Shown piece after piece: positions 23,801 to 34,443 of a stretch of DNA of 64,000 nt. Origin of the DNA: Cocos nucifera (lineage: Eukaryota; Streptophyta; Magnoliopsida; Arecales; Arecaceae); the NCBI GenBank assembly GCA_006176705.1, contig QRFJ01002320.1, positions 558,001 to 622,000 of the forward strand. The letters run 5' to 3'. The notes under the pieces are model-generated. The model did no database searches and was not told where the DNA came from. It saw only the letters and a program-made list of their open reading frames with translations. Numbering within the stretch: the stretch's first letter is position 1; each line of letters starts with the position of its first letter. Both the position numbers and the translations under genes were made by a program.

Positions 23801-25075
23801 TGAATTTTATTCGAATATTGATATCGTGTGCAACTAACTTTGGCTGGGAGTTACATCAGTTAGATGTGAAGAATATTTTTCTTGATAGAGACTTTCAAGA
23901 GGAGAAATACATGCAGATATCACTAGGATTTGAGACTAGAGTGATTGCTAAAAAAGTCTACAAGCTAAAGTGCTCACTGTATGGCCTTAAACAGTTTCCT
24001 CGTACCTAGTTTGATCAATTCAATCGGACTATGAGAGGAATGGGATATAGATAGAGTAATGTAGATGATATTCTATTTTATATGCATTTAAAGGAAAAGA
24101 AAACTATAATCTTGGTATATGTTGATGATATTACAATCACAGGAAATGACAATCATCAGATTAAGCAACTTAAGAAAAAGCTAAAGCAAGTATTTAAGGT
24201 GAAAGATCTGGATCCACTAAGATATTTTCTGAGTATAAAAGTTGCATGATCATCCAGAAAAATTTTTCTATCACAACAAAAGTATGTATTGAATTTGCTT
24301 TTTGAGATTGAGATATTGGAGTGTAAGTCTGCTGATACCCTAATAAACTATAATCATTGGCTAGTGGTAGATGGTGGAGCTCTAGTTGATCGAGGGTCGT
24401 ACCAGTAACTTATTGAAAGATTGATATATCTCTCACATACGAGACTCGACATAGTCTATGTTGTCAGTGTCATCAGTCAGTACATGTATGATCCACGAGA
24501 GTCTCATATGGAGGAAGCTTTCAGAGTAATGCGCTACCTGAAAGGATATCTTGATCGTGGTTTATTGTTCTCCTGACACCACACCTTTCAGGTAGAGGAA
24601 TTCATCGATGCAGATTGGGCTGGATCACTGAATAATAGGAGGTCTGTCTCTAGGTACTGCACATATATAGGAGGTAATTTAGTAACCTAGAGGAGCAAGA
24701 AATAGTCAGTGGTAGCACGATCATTGGCAAAGGCTGAATACAGAGCAATGGCCTAAGGTATGTGTGAGATCCTCTGGCTACAAAAGTTGCTTTGGAAGTT
24801 ATAACTCCTGAACAAGTCTCCTCTTTGACTATACTGTGACAGCAAGACGATAATTAAAATTATAAGCAATCCGGTATAGCATAATCGTACCAAATACATC
24901 AAGATTGACCACCAATTTATTAAGAAGAAGATTGATCAGGGCCATATCTGCATTACTTTTATTCGATCATCCGATCAAGCGGCGGATATTATGACCAAAG
25001 GGCTTAGCTTATCCTCTTTTTCTGGATTGGTTGATAAGATGGGGCTTTGTGATATCTTCGCCTCATCTGAAGGAC
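20830..25075 (+). pseudogene. Ty1/copia gag-pol remnant
   Basis: A gag of the UBN2_2 type starts near 20880 (GYLTSAKKKSANGEQDVAQWRM, later SIIEYAIELKHVWSEVDHY) and ends in a zinc knuckle CFHCKKPAGHIKTFC near 21478. The protease trace is SGASSHM-like at about 21870. GAG-pre-integrase (MLYHHRLDH, CDHCELAQHKTGRF) and the integrase core (WISRVTWIYLLKEK, FDNGTEYIN) lie at 22270-23110. The RT frame at 23281-24009 includes GCKWVYTAKQTPEGKVKRYKARLVAKNY and QLDVKNIFL. YVDDITITGN follows at 24118, and RNase H (DADWAGSLNNRRS) at about 24610. The tail is SSDQAADIMTKGL (about 24970). Numerous stops and shifts break it. Confidence 0.88.
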
Positions 25076-25360
25076 TGTTAGAAGGATGGACCTAATTATG
25101 AATGTATCTAATTAAGGATTTTAGGATATTATTCTTTGTCATATTCTTATTATTCTTTTTCTATATTTGGGTCTACATATCTATATTTATAGGCCCCTTG
25201 TATATCCTCTTAAAATAAGAAAAAATAAAATCCTTCTCTCCACATTCATCACTAAGAAAAGGTATTATAATGAAAGTCGGTACCTGATAAGGCATACGAA
25301 TTAATTTATACCAAAATTGTTAAAATAAAAATAAAAAATTGAGATTTGTGGTTGCATTAT
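25076..25360 (+). repeat. Copia LTR (end approximate)
   Basis: It begins TGTTAGAAGGATGG immediately after the purine-rich ATCTGAAGGAC at the end of pol, as a 3' LTR should. It is short and contains TATA-like and AATAAA-like text (about 25165-25230). A 5' partner was not found upstream of 20830. The right edge is set only by the primer-site-like sequence that follows. Confidence 0.6.
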
Positions 25361-25364
25361 AAGA

Positions 25365-25376
25365 TGGTATCAAAGT
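25365..25376 (+). promoter_or_regulatory. Primer-binding-site-like sequence after the copia LTR
   Basis: TGGTATCAAAGT matches the tRNA-Met primer site TGGTATCAGAGC at 10 of 12 positions. A primer site downstream of an LTR marks that LTR as a 5' LTR. So this LTR may be shared by two head-to-tail copies, the second of which has lost its body. Confidence 0.5.
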
Positions 25377-25978
25377 TTATGATCCTTCCTGCCTAGCAAT
25401 ATCTTCTTGCTCTTATTTATTAATCCATGTATCGACCCTCACTCAAGGTTACCTCCTTCATACTCTACACATGAGATGAATTTCTATGGAAAAGCCCATA
25501 TTGAATAAGGACACTAGTAGTACTTGCATACTTACAAGCAAATCCACCTATATGCTCAAGCTTTTGGGTTAGAGTTTAATATTGTATCAGTGTCCACGAT
25601 CCTTCCTACACCAATGTCTCCACACCCTCATGCTTATTTAAGTATTAAAAGGTCTTAAAAGAAAATGTTGGCCATATTTAACAATGTTGAAGTTGTGAGA
25701 GAGGTCCTATACTAAGACTAGAGGCTGCCCTTTTAGAAATCATGTCAAATAAGAATGTTAAAGTTTGACCTTGATGAGGGGAGGAGAGCAAAAGAGAAAA
25801 GAGAAGAGAAATTCTTCAATGTCAAATTTGCTAAAATGAAATTCTTTAGTCTCAAAAGTCAATAGGCCTAGTGTTTTTCCCTTTTGTTTTTGGGTGGTGA
25901 GCAAAAACAAAAGTCAAAGCATTTGCCCAAAAAAATGGTAGAATGACATTGTTGTTGAATTCAATAATATCTGCTAAT
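25377..25978. other. AT-rich DNA without assignable gene
   Basis: It might be the leader of a lost second copia copy followed by the flank of the LINE at 25979. No frame or repeat boundary could be supported. Confidence 0.35.
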
Positions 25979-26178
25979 ACTTTTTTTTTTTCAATGGGAA
26001 TATGGAGGAAGCAAGGACTTCCCCCAAAATTTATTTCAAAGAGATGTTTATAAGAAAATAGTGTTACACACCACAGGCAAAGATAAAATTCCTGAGAGTA
26101 ATAGGGCCCCAGTGATAACAAAGTAAATAAAGGAGCACAATAAAAGAAATCATTTGAAAACTTAGGAATCAATGGGTT
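25979..26178 (-). pseudogene. LINE 3' end: last part of tail and poly-A
   Basis: On the minus strand the piece ends AATAAATTTTGGGGGAAGTCC, then CTTGCTTCCTCCATATTCCCATTG, then an A-run of about 13. Such GGGGG...CCTCC text before a poly-A is typical of plant L1-type 3' UTRs; a similar one ends the plus-strand LINE at 49924. The upstream half is cut off at 26178 by the 26184-31738 element. Confidence 0.7.
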
Positions 26179-26183
26179 GTTGT

Positions 26184-27541
26184 TGTTGATCTAAAGATTG
26201 ATTTTGATGATGACAAAGAGTTTTGAATATATGTTATAAAGTCTATAAGAATGTATAGTTTTGAAACTTCAAACTCGACATCTTAATGGAGATAAAATCA
26301 AGTCAAAAAGGTAAGTCCAACCTATAAATTATTTGGAGAAGAAAGGATCATAAACTATCTTTGGCACGCATGGCATGCAAATTGGGCTGACCTAGTTTCA
26401 TTAAAAATAGAAGATAAAAAGTACAAAAAGTAAAATTTTCAAGCCCCAGGGGATCGAGCTGATCCAGCTATAAACTGAGCTGACCTAGTGAGACTGAGCC
26501 GACCTAGTTTAAAACTGAGTTGGCCCAGTATCTGTAATAGCTAATTTTCAGAACAACAGCTTTTTCATCCCACAAGCTTTTCAATTACTATTTTCTCTTC
26601 TCCAATGGCTAAATCACTTTCAGAAGCTTATGTTAGTGACTTATAATAGTGAAAAATCTTTAGAATATATAAAAAAATACTTGGAGCATTAAAAAATAAT
26701 TTTGGAGAGATTATTATGCATTCTTTGAGAAACCCAAAGAAGTGAGAAGAAAAGAAAAGGAGTGATTCTCAGATATTCCTTTGTCCTTCTAACATCCTCA
26801 CTTTGAGAGAAGCCAGGCCATTGCTATAGAAGATCATCTACTACTTTTTTCAAGTATTCAAAGAGAAGAAATCAAGCCAATAAGTCAAGCTTCTAGAATT
26901 TCTTCTTTTAAGCTTTAAAAAGTTTATTTTTTTATTTATTATAATTTTATATTTTATTTTAAGTTTTTTGGGGTGAGAAACTTGGATTGGTCTAAGCCTT
27001 GAGTTGGATGATTGTAGTGGTTTGATTGGTAAGCCAAACTAAAAACCAATCGGGGTTGATTGTTAGCCCAGAAAAAATAATCACTTATGAGGTTTTGATT
27101 GGTGATCCATAAAAAATCAACTGGATTGATTGTGAGCCCAAAAAATAATTATGTATAATTTTGATTGGTGAACTAGGAAAAATCAACTAAATTTGATTGT
27201 GAGCTCAAAAATAATCAGACTGTAATTCTTATTAAGAATTATAGTTGAATTTTCATGGGATATACTTAGGGAGTAGATGTAGGTGCTGAGTTTAGCATCG
27301 AACCACTATAAAATCTTTAAATATTTATTTTATAATTTTATTTTTTTTTACTTTCTTTATTTGCTTTATATATCTGCATTAGTTAGTTACTTTTAATTTC
27401 GCTACTACACATTGCTCATTCACCATAAGCATTCAAGTTTCTTTTAATTAGAAGCACATATTTGCATTAGAATATAAATTGGCCAAAAATTTTTAGAAAC
27501 CCAATTCACTCTCCCTCTTGGGTAGCCATACCTGGACAATA
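26184..27541 (+). repeat. 5' LTR of gag-only element
   Basis: Starts TGTTGATCTAAAGATTG and ends ACCTGGACAATA. It matches the 3' LTR at 30335-31738 almost throughout, including a cluster of GAGCTGACCTAGT-like words near 26450-26535. Differences are scattered substitutions and small indels, so insertion is not recent. Confidence 0.88.
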
Positions 27542-27543
27542 AG

Positions 27544-27555
27544 TGATATTAGAGC
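27544..27555 (+). promoter_or_regulatory. Primer-binding site of gag-only element
   Basis: TGATATTAGAGC, two transitions away from the initiator-Met primer site TGGTATCAGAGC, lies two bases inside the LTR end. Confidence 0.8.
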
Positions 27556-27606
27556 AGGTACTCTAATATTAGTTGTTGACCTATAGGTCAAAGAGCCAAA
27601 GATTTT

Positions 27607-29320
27607 ATGGCTGACCTATTTGATTCTTTATTGAGTGAGAGACACTCAACCATTAGACCTTCTTATTTCAATGGCATAAATTATACATACTGAAAGGCTA
27701 GAATGAAAATTTTTATTTAAGCACAAGATTATGATATGTGGAATGTCATACTCAATGGTTTTCATACATCCATAATGATTGTCAATGATATATGTGCACC
27801 TAAATCAGAAAAAGATTGAAATGAGATAGATAAAATGCTAGCTCAATTAAATGCTAAAGCTATTAATATTCTATATTGTGCATTAGATTATAATGAATTC
27901 AATAGAATATTAATATGTTTATCTAAAAAAAAAATTTGGGATAGACATGAAGTGACTCATGAGGGTACAAGTCAAGTCAAAGAATCTAAAATAAATATGT
28001 TGGTTCATAAGTATGAGTTGTTTAAAATGGAACCTCATGAGATAATAAGTGATATGTTTATAAGATTTACTAAAATTATAAATGAGTTAAAAAGTCTTGA
28101 AAAAGACTATTTTAATAGTGATCTTGTATGCAAAATTCTTAGATCCTTACCAAAGGCTTGGAAAGCAAAAGTAACCATAATTCAAGAAGCCAAGGATCTT
28201 AGTAAGCTTGCTTTGGAAGAGTTAATTGGATCGCTCATGACACATGAGCTCAATATGAACCAAAGCATGGAGGAAGAAAAGATGAAGAAGAGAATCTTTG
28301 TACTTAAGTCAGTGGCCATTGAAGAAAGCTCAAGTGACTCTATCGAGGATTCGAAAGATGATGAAGAAATGGTGAAAATTACAAGAAGGTTCATGAGATT
28401 CATGAGAAAGAAGAAAAATTTTGAATCAAGAAGAGAAAAAGAAGAAAAGAATTAACTTAAAAAATATAGAAAGGACTTACCCCCACTGAAAAAGAGCTCA
28501 ATGAAATTAAAAAGAAAAGCTATATTGGCCAATTGGAGAAGTAGTGAGAGCTCAAATTCAAAAGAAGAGTCATCCTCAAGTGAAAAAGAAATAAATATAT
28601 GCTTGATGGTTCAAAATGATGAGGTAAACATTCATAGTTCTTTTAAATTTACATTTGATGAGCTTCAAGAAGCCTTTCATGACTTAATGAATGAATACAA
28701 AAAGATAGGACTGAAAAATAAAGAATTAAAGAAATCAAATCTTCTTTTAGTTAATGAAAAAAATAATTTTTAATTAAAAAAATATTTTGAAAGAAAATAA
28801 TTCTTTGATTAAGAAAAAATAAGCACTTCTTAAATCTAAAAAATCTTTAGTTAGAAAAAAGAATAAACTCTTAATTAAAAAAAAGATTTTCATGAAAGAA
28901 AAGAATTCATTTGCTAAAGAAAAAGAAAGTTTTTTATACTCTGAAAAACCTCTTTTGGAAGAAAATACAAACTTAAGAAAAGAGATTGAAAGATTTAAGC
29001 CTATGCTTAATAAGTTTACAATTGGCTCTCAAAAGCTTCAATATATTTTAATTAATCAAAAAGTTATTTTTGATAAAGCTGGAATTAGATATAATCCTTT
29101 GAAAAAATAAAAATTTGTGAACAACATATTTAGTAAAGCTTCATCTAAAAATCATTCAATTACATGTTTTAAATATGATAAAGTAGGCCACCAAATTGTA
29201 GAATGTAACACTTAGAGAATTGGCTATACTTTAATTAAATAAATTTGGGTTCCAAAAGGAACCATGTACTCTAACCTCAATGGACCCAAGATGACTTGGG
29301 TACCAAAGATTAACAAATGA
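27607..29320 (+). pseudogene. gag: Copia gag (UBN2/DUF4219 type) with decayed zinc knuckle
   Basis: The ATG at 27607 starts MADLFDSLLS. The N-terminal FNGINYTY(W)KARMKIF block is broken by a TGA at 27691 (Trp position), a TAA at 27718 (Gln position) and a TGA at 27817 (Trp position). From 27835 a 206-codon frame covers the UBN2 core (LNAKAINILYCALDYNEFNRI, KINMLVHKYELFKME, DLVCKILRSLPKAWKAKV) and an acidic/basic linker. Further short frames to 29110 are Lys/Glu-rich with coiled-coil character. A knuckle remnant, CFKYDKVGHQIVEC, lies near 29166-29210 and is followed by WVPKG and MTWVPK. In normal SIRE gag-pol the protease would follow; here coding text stops near 29320. Confidence 0.85.
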
Positions 29321-30334
29321 TTTTGTAGATTCTCCAAGCATTCAATGAAGTGAAAAGAGCAAATTTCTATGGATGCTTCAAAAATGAAAGTGGATAGGTG
29401 ATGATACTTAGTAAAAGCTAAACTTATTTTAACATCACACTACCAATTATTATTAAATTTATTTTGATGATCCATTAACATGTATGTATATTATGATTCC
29501 TCAATTTGAATAATTTTCATGTATTATCAATAATTTAGTAAATTGATAAATTTTGATGATCTCTCAAATCTTGCAATAATTTTATACTTTGATCTTAGTT
29601 GATTTGATTGATTATCATACCACCAATTGGATGTCAAATGACTCAATGTTTATCTTATTGATTTTGATGATGTTATTATAATTGATTATGATTGAAGATA
29701 TATTAAATAAAATTAATTTATGAACTTTTATTATTAAAGTTTATGAATATTTTGAAATATTAACATATTTGTTCGATAAGCTAAACTTCTTAAAAAAATA
29801 CTTTCAAACTCGATTGATACCTTGAATTATAGTAAATACTTATAATGATTATAATGATAAAAAGGAGGAGAGAATTTGGTAAATAAAGAAAGTGAATTTA
29901 ACATATTAAATTACTCAAAATCTTGTGATATTTCTTTTTCATAATATGATTTTAATTTAGTTATGAGATACAAAATTGATCAAGAGTAAGCAAGAAATGA
30001 AATTAAGAAATATGGCATATAGTAAGGAGGAGCAAATTTTGAATAAAAGTTGAACTCAATTGACTATAATATTAAGGAGAAGTTTAATGATTTTGGACTA
30101 TTAAAGAAGAATTTACTCTGTTGATTTTATTAATCACCTCCTTTTGAGTTGTTCTTTTTGATATTGTTAAAAAGAGGGAGAGTTATTGTTGAGTATATGC
30201 TTGAGCTTAATTAGAACGAAGTATATTCTTATTGTTTAGTGATTTTATACTTTTAAATATGTAATCTTTTAAAAATTTACTACATATTATTTTCATATAC
30301 TCAAAAATTTTGTCATCATCAAAAAGGAGGAGAT
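29321..30334 (+). other. Non-coding region with repeated polypurine tracts
   Basis: AT-rich with no coding signal. It holds at least five purine tracts of the AAGGAGGAG kind, near 29861, 30025, 30092, 30169 and 30321. The last one (AAAAAGGAGGAGAT, 30321-30334) abuts the 3' LTR and is the true priming site. It occupies the place where pol would be expected to end. Confidence 0.7.
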
Positions 30335-31738
30335 TGTTGATCCAAAGATTGATTTTGATGATTACAAAGAGTTTTGAGTAGAAGTTATAAAGTCTAACTA
30401 TATTTATAAGAATGTGTTGTTTCGAAACTTCAAACTCGACATCTTAATGGAGATAAAATCAAGTAAAAAAGATAAGTCTAGCCTATAAATTATTTGGAGA
30501 AAAAAAGATTATAAACTATCTTTGGCACGCATGGCACGCAAACTAGGTCGACCCAGTCTGAAACTGAGCTGATCTAGTCTTAGTGGAAACAGAAGATAAA
30601 AAGTAAAGAAAGTAAAATTTTCAAAATTTAGAAAATTGAGCTAACCCAACTATAAACTGAGCCAACCTAATGAGACTGAGCCGACCCAGTCTGAAACTGA
30701 GCCGGCCCAATGCCTATAATGGCTAGTTTTCAGAACTACAGCTTTTTCATTCCATAAGCTTTCCAATGGCTATTTTTTCTTCTTCAATGGTTAGATCACT
30801 TTTAAAAGCCTATGTTAGTGACTTGTAATAGTGAAAAATCTTTGAAATATATAAGAAAATACTTAGAGCATTAAAAAATAATTTTTGGAGAGATTATTGT
30901 GCATTATTTGAAAAATTCAAAGAAGTGAGCAAAAAAGAAAAGAGGAGTGATTCTCAGATATTTCTTTGTCCTTCTAACATCCTCACTTTGAAAGAAGCCA
31001 GGCCATTGCTATAGAAGATCATCTACTACTTTCCTCAAGTATTCAAAGAGAAGAAATCAACCCATCAAGCCATCAAGCCAAGCTTCTAGAATTTCTTCTC
31101 TTAAGCTTCAAAGAGTTTATTTTTATTTTATTTATTATAATTTTATATTTTATTTTAAATTTCTTGGGATGAAAAATTTGGGTTGGTCCAAGCCTTGAGT
31201 TGGATGATTGCAGTGGTTTGATTGTAAGCCAAAGTGAAAACCAATCAGGATTGATTGTTAGCCTAGAGAAAAATAATCACTTATGAGGTTTTGATTGGTG
31301 ATTCAGAAAAAAATCAACTAGATTGATTGTGAGTCTAAAAAATAATCATGTACGATTTTTGTTGGTGAGATCGAAAAAATCAACTGGGTTTGATTGTGAG
31401 GCTGAAAAATAATCGGACTGTAATTCTTGTTGAGAATTATAGTTGAATTTCTAATGGATATACTTGGGGAGTGGATGTAGATGCTGAGTTTGGCACCGAA
31501 CCACTATAAAATCTTTATGTATTTATTTTATGATTTTATTTTTCTTGCTTTTCTTATTTGCTTTACATATTTGCAGTAGTTAGTTGCTTTTAATTTCGCT
31601 GCTACACATTATTTATTCACCATAAGCATTTAAGTTTCTTTTAATTAGAAGCACATATTTGTATTAGAGTATAAATTGATCAAAATTTTTTAGAAATCCA
31701 ATTCATCTCCCCTCTTGGGTAGCTATACCTGGGCAATA
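30335..31738 (+). repeat. 3' LTR of gag-only element
   Basis: Starts TGTTGATCCAAAGATTG after the polypurine tract and ends ACCTGGGCAATA, followed by the GTTGT duplication. It is slightly longer than the 5' LTR through small indels. Confidence 0.88.
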
Positions 31739-31747
31739 GTTGTTTAG

Positions 31748-34430
31748 TGTCATGCCCCTGATCTAAGATTGCGAGCTAAGAATTAGGCAACCGCCGCATA
31801 TTTATAGGAAACTCTCCTTATAAGCATGCAAGGCATGTTATCATGCTATCTTAAAGCAACAACAAAATAGTTAGTGATCATAAATTAAATTAAAAGTTCA
31901 ACTAATTACAATCTAATATCAATATCTCATAAAGTTCAATAATGCTCAAAAGATCTTATATCAGCTTTAATAAAATTTTTAATCTAAAATATAAATATCG
32001 AAATCCTGCTTTTAGTTACTTTTTTGTATATATATCCTGTATCATCTTAGATCTCAGGATCCATAAAAATAGTAAAAATAAAAATAATGAGCTAGATAGC
32101 CTAGTAAGCAATGATTACTTTAACTAGATCAAATCAGGCAATAAAATAAATCATCATTTATAAAAAATAAACATATAGAGTTTATCGATTTAAAATCAAT
32201 TTCTATTATGTAGCATTATTAAAATGTTTATCATGCCAAATTCAATCTCTATGAGTTTTTTTCAAGAATTAATTTTTTTTCAAATCATCAATTCTCATCA
32301 ATCATTCTCGTCAACCATTAGCTATGACCACATTACTCTTGTGGAAGGATCATAATACCATGTATCAACTTACGATGACCTACGAATCATTTGGTAGTAA
32401 AGTTTTTCGGATCTGCTGGTCTACTGGCAGTTTATCGCTGGTCTACTAGCAACATAGACTTTCAGAACTAAATCTTTGACAACGTATTAGCCTCCATTGA
32501 TGGGATCCTCCACATAGTCAGGCTGAGAGTTTAAATTATCTTAATTTATAATTTTTATATAATTTATGTTTCTTATTTCAGTTCAATAAGGATGCACATA
32601 ATTATGTGTATTGAAATCAATCAAGTGTAATATATAATAAGATCAATACTTTCAATCATGCTTCATCAAGATATCTCAAAAATGAGATACTTTCAATAAT
32701 AAAACATCATTCATTAAATTCATGTATCATTTTATAAATCAAGTCAAAAAATATATTATAAATTATTGATAAATCTAAAAAAAGTGAAACATTACTTTCG
32801 TCATACGCATTCCATAAAATCCTCATAATTCTAACAATTTCTTTTCAAAATCTTTGGTTCATAAATTATATCATAGTATCCCATTATTGAACATCTACAA
32901 TCCTATACAGGATCAATTTTAATAATTAGAAAAGATACAAATAATCCAAAAAGATAGATTAATGGTATTCACATTCAATAGTTCAGATTGGTTCAATCAT
33001 CCTAACTTCATCGATCAAGATTAGACTAGGAGATAGATGGTTCAGAGTCTATTTATCTGGATCAAATCGGATTCAAAGTGGTAAGATCGAAAAATTTTTA
33101 TTATATTCACAAATCAAGTGGAGAGATAAAATTAGAGGAGAGAGAAACTATGAAGATAAATTAGGACTAATTATGTGATATGATTTGACAAATCCAATTG
33201 ATTAGATCAAAATAATTTAATTAAATCATGATAAAATTATCATATAGATAATTTAAAAAAATCATGAATGATAAATTCTGATGATCTCTGATCTGGTCAA
33301 GATGGGTGCTGATATACCGTCTGGTGATTATGGATTAGGACCCCTTCATTAGGATTGTTCAAATTTATTATTAATCTTTTTGAAGATATAAAAAATCTAA
33401 AGAGAGAGAAATAATGTAAAGAGAGACACCATTTTTAGAGAGAGAAAATTATAGAGAGAAAGTACTGAGGGAAGGAAGAGAGAAAGAGAGAGGAGAGAGA
33501 ATTTTTTTCATTTTCTTTTTTCTTTCATTCTCTTTCTTTTATTAAAAAAATCTAAGAATCCTAATAGAGAAAGAAAATAGGAGAGAGAAGGTAGAGAGAG
33601 AAAATGAATCTTCTAGAGAAAAGGCAGGATTCAAACTTAAAGATCAAAGAGAGGGAAGAAAGAGAAATTCTCTCTCTTGCTTTTCTTTTTTTCTTTTTTT
33701 TCCTATTATAAAATAGAGGAACCGTGGTTCTCTTTCTTTTCTCACGGAATAGCAGATCTTCTTCGCTTTGTTCCCGGGGCAGAGGAGGGTCTCCTCTCAG
33801 CCGACAATGGCCATGGCTGGAGAAGAAGGCCATAGCGGCAATAGCTGGCCAGGTCTGGTGACTAGCAGCAGCCAAACGACAATGAAAAATTCAAAAAAAC
33901 TCATGAAAAATAGAGGAAATTATAGAGATTGTTTTGTTCAAGAAACTCCGATGATTGTCCGCTGGAAAATAAGTTCTATTGGTAGAGGAAGGGGGTAGAG
34001 AGGATCAATCAATGGATTTGATGGGCTTTACCTTGATTTTTTGGTGATGATTGATCACTGTGGAAGAGGAAACTGCATGCCATGGACTCGGCGAATAAGC
34101 AGCAAATGTCATCCAATCTGGGCTCTTCTAGTAAGGAATCAAAGAAAGGGTAGAAGGGCTCTTAAATAGAGCAGAGAGGATGGTAGAATCTAGCTCAAAG
34201 TCAGCATTTTTTGGTGAATCTAGAAGATGAGTCCTGTTCGGACTATCTTTCCCTTTCCACAATATTCCTAGCATGTGCATTGCATGTGCTATTTTTCCCT
34301 TGCTTTAAGATTTGTGCAATCCCTTTTTGAGGCTGATTTTTTTAAAAAAAAATTTTAGGTTTGCTTTAAAATCTATGTTGGTGGAGGTTGGGATCAAGTG
34401 GTTTAGGCCCGATTAAGTTGGGGCACTACA
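31748..34430 (-). repeat. 3' LTR of LARD-like element (left copy)
   Basis: Runs from TGTCATGCCCC to GGGGCACTACA on the plus strand. It matches 36746-39259 plus 48694-48885 along its whole length, including the AACTCTCC(T)TATAAGCATGCAAGGCAT block and a GA-rich/CT-rich tract at 33390-33740. A 104-codon minus-strand frame at 33561-33875 lies across the tract and is a composition effect, since it is not conserved in the other LTR. Confidence 0.88.
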
Positions 34431-34443
34431 TTCTTTTCCTCTA
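34431..34443 (-). promoter_or_regulatory. Polypurine tract of LARD-like element
   Basis: The minus strand reads TAGAGGAAAAGAA directly before the LTR start TGTAGTGCCCC, as required for plus-strand priming. Confidence 0.75.

Larger units (their letters stand above)
26184..31738 (+). mobile_element. Gag-only non-autonomous SIRE-like copia element with target duplication
   Basis: Two LTRs (26184-27541 and 30335-31738) flank an internal region of about 2.8 kb. A perfect 5-base target duplication GTTGT lies at 26179-26183 and 31739-31743. A primer-binding site, a gag pseudogene and a polypurine tract are present, but no protease, integrase, RT or RNase H trace. The missing pol and the complete ends mark a non-autonomous derivative that would need a SIRE-type partner for movement, such as the relative at 39260-48688. 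The gag is related to that element's gag (shared KINMLVHxYELFKME and KIWDRxEVxHEGT blocks). Confidence 0.9.

Noticed and set aside
33561..33875. 104-codon minus-strand frame as a LARD protein
   Set aside because: Not conserved in the second LTR and spans the low-complexity tract.
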